Positions 4,330 to 6,813 of a stretch of DNA of 6,813 nucleotides are shown here, one piece after another; the first letter of the stretch is position 1; every line of letters starts with the position of its first letter. The translations under genes were made by a program, and so were the position numbers. Below the pieces are notes generated by a model. The model made no database searches and had not been told where the DNA came from. It worked only from the letters and a program-made list of their open reading frames with translations. Source of the stretch: JAFGVL01 sp031553685 (GTDB lineage: Bacteria > Bacteroidota > Bacteroidia > Bacteroidales > Paludibacteraceae); the NCBI GenBank assembly GCA_031553685.1, contig JAVBLE010000055.1, positions 1-6,813 of the forward strand, read 5' to 3'.

Positions 4330-6090
4330 TTACCGCCGGTTTCGTCGCCAAGGCTTGTCGGAGTTTCCTCCGCCGTTTCCGGTCTTTTTGTTGTCGCGTT
4401 TTTTATTCCGGTCGCTTCCGCTTTTGTACGACGACGAACGGTTGTCATTTCTTCTCTTGCCTTCGCCGTTCGATTTACTGCCTTTGGCTACCGACAGTTC
4501 CATCATATCTTGCGACGCAAAGGCATTGATTACTTTATCTGCCTGATCGGCAAATACATCGAAAAAAGTAAATTTGTTGGTTACTTCAATGTCGCCCACA
4601 CTGATGGTTTTATCGCCTACCGTATCGTTGATTATACCCAACAGGCGCTTCGGATTGATTTGATCTTTGGTGCCCAGGTTTATTTTCAGGCGTATTTTCT
4701 GGCCGCGCTTACTGCCCCTGTCTTCCCTGTCGCGTGTGCGTTCGCCATCACGGCGTGGTTCGCGCTCTTGAATATTGAGGTCGGGCGCATTTTTATAATA
4801 ATCCAAAAACCGGTTGAACTCCAACGACACAAAGCGCTTGATAATTTCTTCTTTATCAAGATACTCGAGTTTTTTTAATATCTCGGGGAAAAGCGGGTCA
4901 AGTTGTTCATGATTAACTTCTACATTTTCCATACGATTTACTAAATGGAAAAGCTGTTTCTTACACACTTCCAATCCGTTCGGGATAGGCTGTTGCTCAA
5001 ACTTGCGGTTAATCATCCGCTCTATTTCGCGGATGCGGTTGCGCTCTTTGGTGTGGATAATGGCTATCGAAACGCCTTTCTTATTAGCCCGTCCGGTACG
5101 CCCGCTGCGGTGTGTATAGCTTTCGGTATCGTCGGGCAGGTTGTAGTTGATAACATGCGTCAGGTTGTTCACATCCAAGCCTCGCGCGGCTACATCGGTT
5201 GCTACAAGCACTTGCAGGTTTTTGATGCGGAATTTTTGCATCACTGCGTCGCGCTGCGCCTGCGAAAGGTCGCCATGCAGGGCATCGGCATTGTAGCCGT
5301 CCCTCATCAGTTTCTCGGCAATGTCCTTTGTTTCTTGCCGGGTGCGGCAAAATACGATCCCGTAAATATCGGGGTTCAAGTCGACCACGCGCTTCAACGC
5401 CAGGTAACGGTCTTTGGCCTGCACCAAATAATAAATATGTTCTACATTTTCGTTGCCCGAATTTTTTTTGCCAATGGCTATTTCTTCGCGCTCTTTCATA
5501 TATTTGCGCGAGATATTGGCAATTTCGCCCGGCATGGTTGCCGAGAAAAGCATGGTGCGGCGTGTGTCCGGCGTGCGCTCAATAATGTTTTCAATATCTT
5601 CTTTGAAACCCATGTTGAGCATTTCGTCAGCCTCATCGAGCACCAAATAATCGACTGCGGAAAGGTTCACCTTGCGGCGCTCCAGCAGGTCGATAAGCCG
5701 TCCGGGCGTTGCCACCAGTATTTGTGGCTGAATGTCTAACTGGCGCAATTGCGTAATGATGTTCTCGCCGCCATACACCGGCACTACCTTTACCCCATTC
5801 ATGTATTTGGAGTAGTTTTTCAGGTCGTTGGCTATTTGAATACAAAGTTCGCGTGTGGGGGCAAGCACCAAGGCTTGCGTTTGTTTCCTTTCGGTGTCAA
5901 TCAGGTTTAATATAGGCAGTCCAAAACCTGCTGTTTTACCTGTTCCTGTTTGCGCCAGCGCAACAAGATCGCGCGTGTCGTTCATCATAAACGGAATGCT
6001 GCGCTCCTGTATGGGCATAGCCTCTTCGTAGCCGAGCTCTTCGATAGCGCGAAGAATCTCGTCTTTCAGTTCTAATTCTTTAAATGTCAT
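4330..6090 (-). CDS. deaD: DEAD-box RNA helicase, CsdA/DeaD-like, with DbpA-type RNA-binding domain
   Basis: This encodes 586 residues. It is an ATP-dependent RNA helicase of the cytosol that unwinds short duplexes in rRNA assembly, mRNA decay or cold adaptation. The full motif set is present: Q-motif (F3, PIQ 26-28), I AQTGTGKT (46-53), Ia PTREL (78-82), Ib TPGR (128-131), II DEAD (152-155), III SAT (183-185), IV IVFCRT (245-250), V ATDVAARGLD (297-306) and VI HRSGRTGR (327-334). A charged linker (441-462) leads to a DbpA-like RNA-binding domain (about 465-535). The tail (about 536-586) is disordered and rich in Lys, Arg, Gly, Asn and Ser, ending WRRNRR. The symbol is family-level: orthology to E. 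coli deaD or dbpA is not proven. The ATG (6088-6090) starts at the family N-terminus MTFKELELKDEIL and has an A-rich leader without Shine-Dalgarno. It is transcribed convergently with htpG and divergently from the downstream RNA gene. Confidence 0.95.
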   Translation of the reverse strand: MTFKELELKDEILRAIEELGYEEAMPIQERSIPFMMNDTRDLVALAQTGTGKTAGFGLPILNLIDTERKQTQALVLAPTRELCIQIANDLKNYSKYMNGVKVVPVYGGENIITQLRQLDIQPQILVATPGRLIDLLERRKVNLSAVDYLVLDEADEMLNMGFKEDIENIIERTPDTRRTMLFSATMPGEIANISRKYMKEREEIAIGKKNSGNENVEHIYYLVQAKDRYLALKRVVDLNPDIYGIVFCRTRQETKDIAEKLMRDGYNADALHGDLSQAQRDAVMQKFRIKNLQVLVATDVAARGLDVNNLTHVINYNLPDDTESYTHRSGRTGRANKKGVSIAIIHTKERNRIREIERMINRKFEQQPIPNGLEVCKKQLFHLVNRMENVEVNHEQLDPLFPEILKKLEYLDKEEIIKRFVSLEFNRFLDYYKNAPDLNIQEREPRRDGERTRDREDRGSKRGQKIRLKINLGTKDQINPKRLLGIINDTVGDKTISVGDIEVTNKFTFFDVFADQADKVINAFASQDMMELSVAKGSKSNGEGKRRNDNRSSSYKSGSDRNKKRDNKKTGNGGGNSDKPWRRNRR

Positions 6091-6352
6091 TTTTTTATTT
6101 TAAAATTTAGATATTTACAATTCCACAATTTAAAGCAGACAAAAGCAACTGTGATTTAGAATCAACAGCCAAATTGTCAAATCGTAAATTGTCCAATTGT
6201 AAATGGTTACACGCACGGCAGGCATCTTTCGGCAAAAATTAAATCTTTTCTTCTAAAAAGAAAATCGTGTAACCCCTCTCCATAAAATGGTTAGAAACTC
6301 AACGAAATGAGTTTAGCAGCAGAAATGCACCCAAACAGGCGTTTTGATAATT
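6091..6352 (-). promoter_or_regulatory. Long structured 5' leader of the helicase mRNA
   Basis: If the promoter at 6359-6389 is used, the helicase mRNA has a leader of about 260 bases. It contains a hairpin AAACTCA/TGAGTTT (6295-6314) and a long-range 9-bp perfect pairing GGTTACACG/CGTGTAACC (6205-6213 with 6266-6274). The latter encloses a local hairpin TTTTCTT/AAGAAAA (about 6246-6264). An AT-rich stretch follows, with recurring AATTGT/AATCGT words (6171-6207). Long structured leaders are typical of cold-shock helicase and csp mRNAs. I do not recognise a named riboswitch class. Confidence 0.45.
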
Positions 6353-6358
6353 CGGGCG

Positions 6359-6389
6359 CAAAGGTAAGGAAATTTATTGAGAATGCACA
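6359..6389 (-). promoter_or_regulatory. Candidate Bacteroidota-type promoter of the helicase gene
   Basis: Read on the minus strand, TACCTTTG (6366-6359) matches the -7 consensus TAnnTTTG exactly. TGTG (6389-6386) lies 19 bp upstream and fits three of four bases of TTTG. The start of transcription would be near 6350-6354. A weaker -7 candidate nearer the gene (TGCTTTTG, 6147-6140) has one mismatch and poorer spacing. Confidence 0.55.
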
Positions 6390-6393
6390 GACC

Positions 6394-6435
6394 AAAGTCA
6401 GGGTTTCACTCAAAAAGTGAAGCCCTGACTTTTTT
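6394..6435 (+). terminator. Strong plus-strand intrinsic terminator between divergent units
   Basis: AAAGTCAGGGTTTCACT (6394-6410) pairs with AGTGAAGCCCTGACTTT (6416-6432). This gives 17 pairs with one G-U wobble and a five-base loop, with T running to 6435. The T-run is on the plus strand. No plus-strand gene is visible between the helicase start and this hairpin, so what it terminates is unclear. It may insulate the promoter that begins nine bases later. Confidence 0.88.
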
Positions 6436-6443
6436 ATGCCTTT

Positions 6444-6474
6444 TTTGCATTTACCAAAAATATCCCTACATTTG
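6444..6474 (+). promoter_or_regulatory. Strong Bacteroidota-type promoter of the 6S-like RNA
   Basis: TTTG (6444-6447), a 19-bp spacer and TACATTTG (6467-6474) match both elements of the Bacteroidota housekeeping promoter perfectly. Transcription should start near 6479-6482, just upstream of a small hairpin ACCGAC/GTCGGT (6485-6500) and the long structured RNA. Confidence 0.85.
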
Positions 6475-6480
6475 CACACA

Positions 6481-6685
6481 TAACACCGACAACGGTCGGT
6501 ACCATTTTATTAAAAACAAAAAGCGTTAGCTTTATTCTTGGTGTCAGAAACTTAGGAACTTTCAACCCAGTAAGAATAAGTAGTTTAACGCTCACATCGT
6601 TTATACGGCGTGGGCTATACTTATTTTCTGGGTAGGTTTCCTAAGACCTCTGACATAAAAATAAGCATAGTCCCACGCTTTTCAA
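6481..6685 (+). ncRNA. Long-hairpin structured RNA, 6S RNA / Bacteroidales-1-like
   Basis: The sequence folds into one long, interrupted hairpin. Pairing from the base up: AAAAGCGT 6519-6526 with ACGCTTTT 6675-6682; GCTTTATT 6529-6536 with AATAAGC 6660-6666; TGTCAGA 6542-6548 with TCTGACA 6649-6655; CTTAGGAA 6551-6558 with TTCCTAAG 6638-6645; ACCCAG 6565-6570 with CTGGGT 6628-6633; AATAAGTA 6575-6582 with TACTTATT 6618-6625; and an apical stem GCTCAC...GTGGGC (6590-6615) with a UUAU loop. A rod with internal loops, about 165-200 nt long and with its own strong promoter, is the 6S RNA architecture. 6S binds housekeeping RNA polymerase by mimicking an open promoter. In Bacteroidales, the Bacteroidales-1 motif has these properties and, as I recall, has been equated with 6S. 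No open reading frame fits. The exact 3' end is uncertain because the T-run after the outer stem is short. The fold is read directly from the sequence; the 6S identity is inferred. Confidence 0.65.
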
Positions 6686-6736
6686 TTCTACAAACCTGCC
6701 AACGGGGACTTGAGGCAAACAAAAACTTTTTATAAC

Positions 6737-6813
6737 ATGAAAAAGATTTTTCTTTCGCTGTCAATCCTGTTGGCAGCCGCATTTACAACAGGTGTAAATG
6801 CACAAATGAGTGT
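6737..6813 (+). CDS. Secreted or envelope protein, N-terminus only (signal peptide)
   Basis: The ATG at 6737 opens a frame to the window edge: MKKIFLSLSILLAAAFTTGV, then NAQMS. This is a classic Sec signal peptide with a KK n-region, a hydrophobic core (residues 4-17) and likely signal peptidase I cleavage after NA, leaving Gln as the first mature residue, as often seen in Bacteroidota exported proteins. There is no lipobox Cys. The leader just upstream is A/T-rich without a Shine-Dalgarno sequence. No separate TAnnTTTG promoter is seen between the 6S-like RNA and the ATG, so read-through from the RNA promoter or an undetected promoter is possible. The mature protein is outside the window and its family cannot be told. 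Confidence 0.85.
   Translation, partial: MKKIFLSLSILLAAAFTTGVNAQMS

Noticed and set aside
4220..4878. Two overlapping plus-strand frames opposite the helicase C-terminus
   Set aside because: They are shadows of the basic, low-complexity tail and RNA-binding domain of the minus-strand helicase. They show no family resemblance and no promoter.
4945..5739. 264-codon plus-strand frame inside the helicase gene
   Set aside because: It is antisense to the helicase core, whose conserved motifs fix the minus-strand frame. The plus-strand translation is not protein-like in organisation.
6291..6479. Minus-strand 62-codon frame across the divergent intergenic region
   Set aside because: It spans a terminator hairpin and two promoters, and its sequence is low-complexity.
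6481..6685. tmRNA, RNase P RNA, SRP RNA or a known riboswitch
   Set aside because: No tRNA-like ends with a tag frame, no RNase P conserved core, no SRP Alu/GNAR loop features and no recognised riboswitch core were seen. The uninterrupted rod fits a 6S-type RNA better.
1..6813. tRNA or rRNA genes, insertion sequences, integrase or attachment sites
   Set aside because: I looked for cloverleaf ends, rRNA-like blocks, transposase motifs and paired terminal repeats with target duplications, and found none that could be supported.

Overview
The window looks like chromosomal DNA from a member of the Bacteroidota, most likely order Bacteroidales. The evidence is the phylum-specific promoter form (TTTG, about 19-20 bp, TAnnTTTG) in front of several transcripts, start codons mostly without Shine-Dalgarno sequences, a 684-residue HtpG of the Bacteroides type, a DUF3791/DUF3990 gene pair, a DUF4469-like remnant, and a CsdA/DeaD-type helicase with a DbpA-like RNA-binding domain. 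No species call is possible from this stretch.

Left part (1-1434). The tail of an unidentified upstream frame ends at 103. An array of seven 21-bp units (157-303) follows, with core GAGGAATTCCTC. Immediately after it come a 14-bp palindrome, a Bacteroidota promoter and a two-gene operon: a 78-residue DUF3791-type protein and a 229-residue DUF3990-type protein whose start overlaps the first stop codon. The pair has toxin-antitoxin-like architecture, and the DUF3990 protein resembles ADP-ribosyltransferase-fold proteins. A possible 27-codon third reading frame overlaps its stop, and an intrinsic terminator at 1402-1434 closes the unit.

Middle part (1435-4329). A short repeat-containing spacer leads into htpG (1556-3610, Hsp90 chaperone), which ends at a textbook intrinsic terminator. 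The next ~650 bases hold no intact gene. They contain a perfect 28-bp palindrome, several mini-hairpins, a dispersed-repeat-like element that also occurs before htpG, the C-terminal remnant of a DUF4469-like protein, and three to four 23-bp hairpin repeats.

Right part (4330-6813). A DEAD-box RNA helicase gene runs on the minus strand (6090 to 4330). It has a candidate promoter near 6359-6389, which implies an approximately 260-nt structured 5' leader as seen in cold-shock helicase mRNAs. A strong plus-strand terminator (6394-6435) separates it from a very good plus-strand promoter (6444-6474). That promoter drives a long, imperfect, single-hairpin RNA (about 6481-6685) with the architecture of 6S RNA / the Bacteroidales-1 motif. 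A signal-peptide-bearing CDS begins at 6737 and runs off the window. The RNA and the downstream gene may be linked by read-through, because no separate promoter for the gene is visible.
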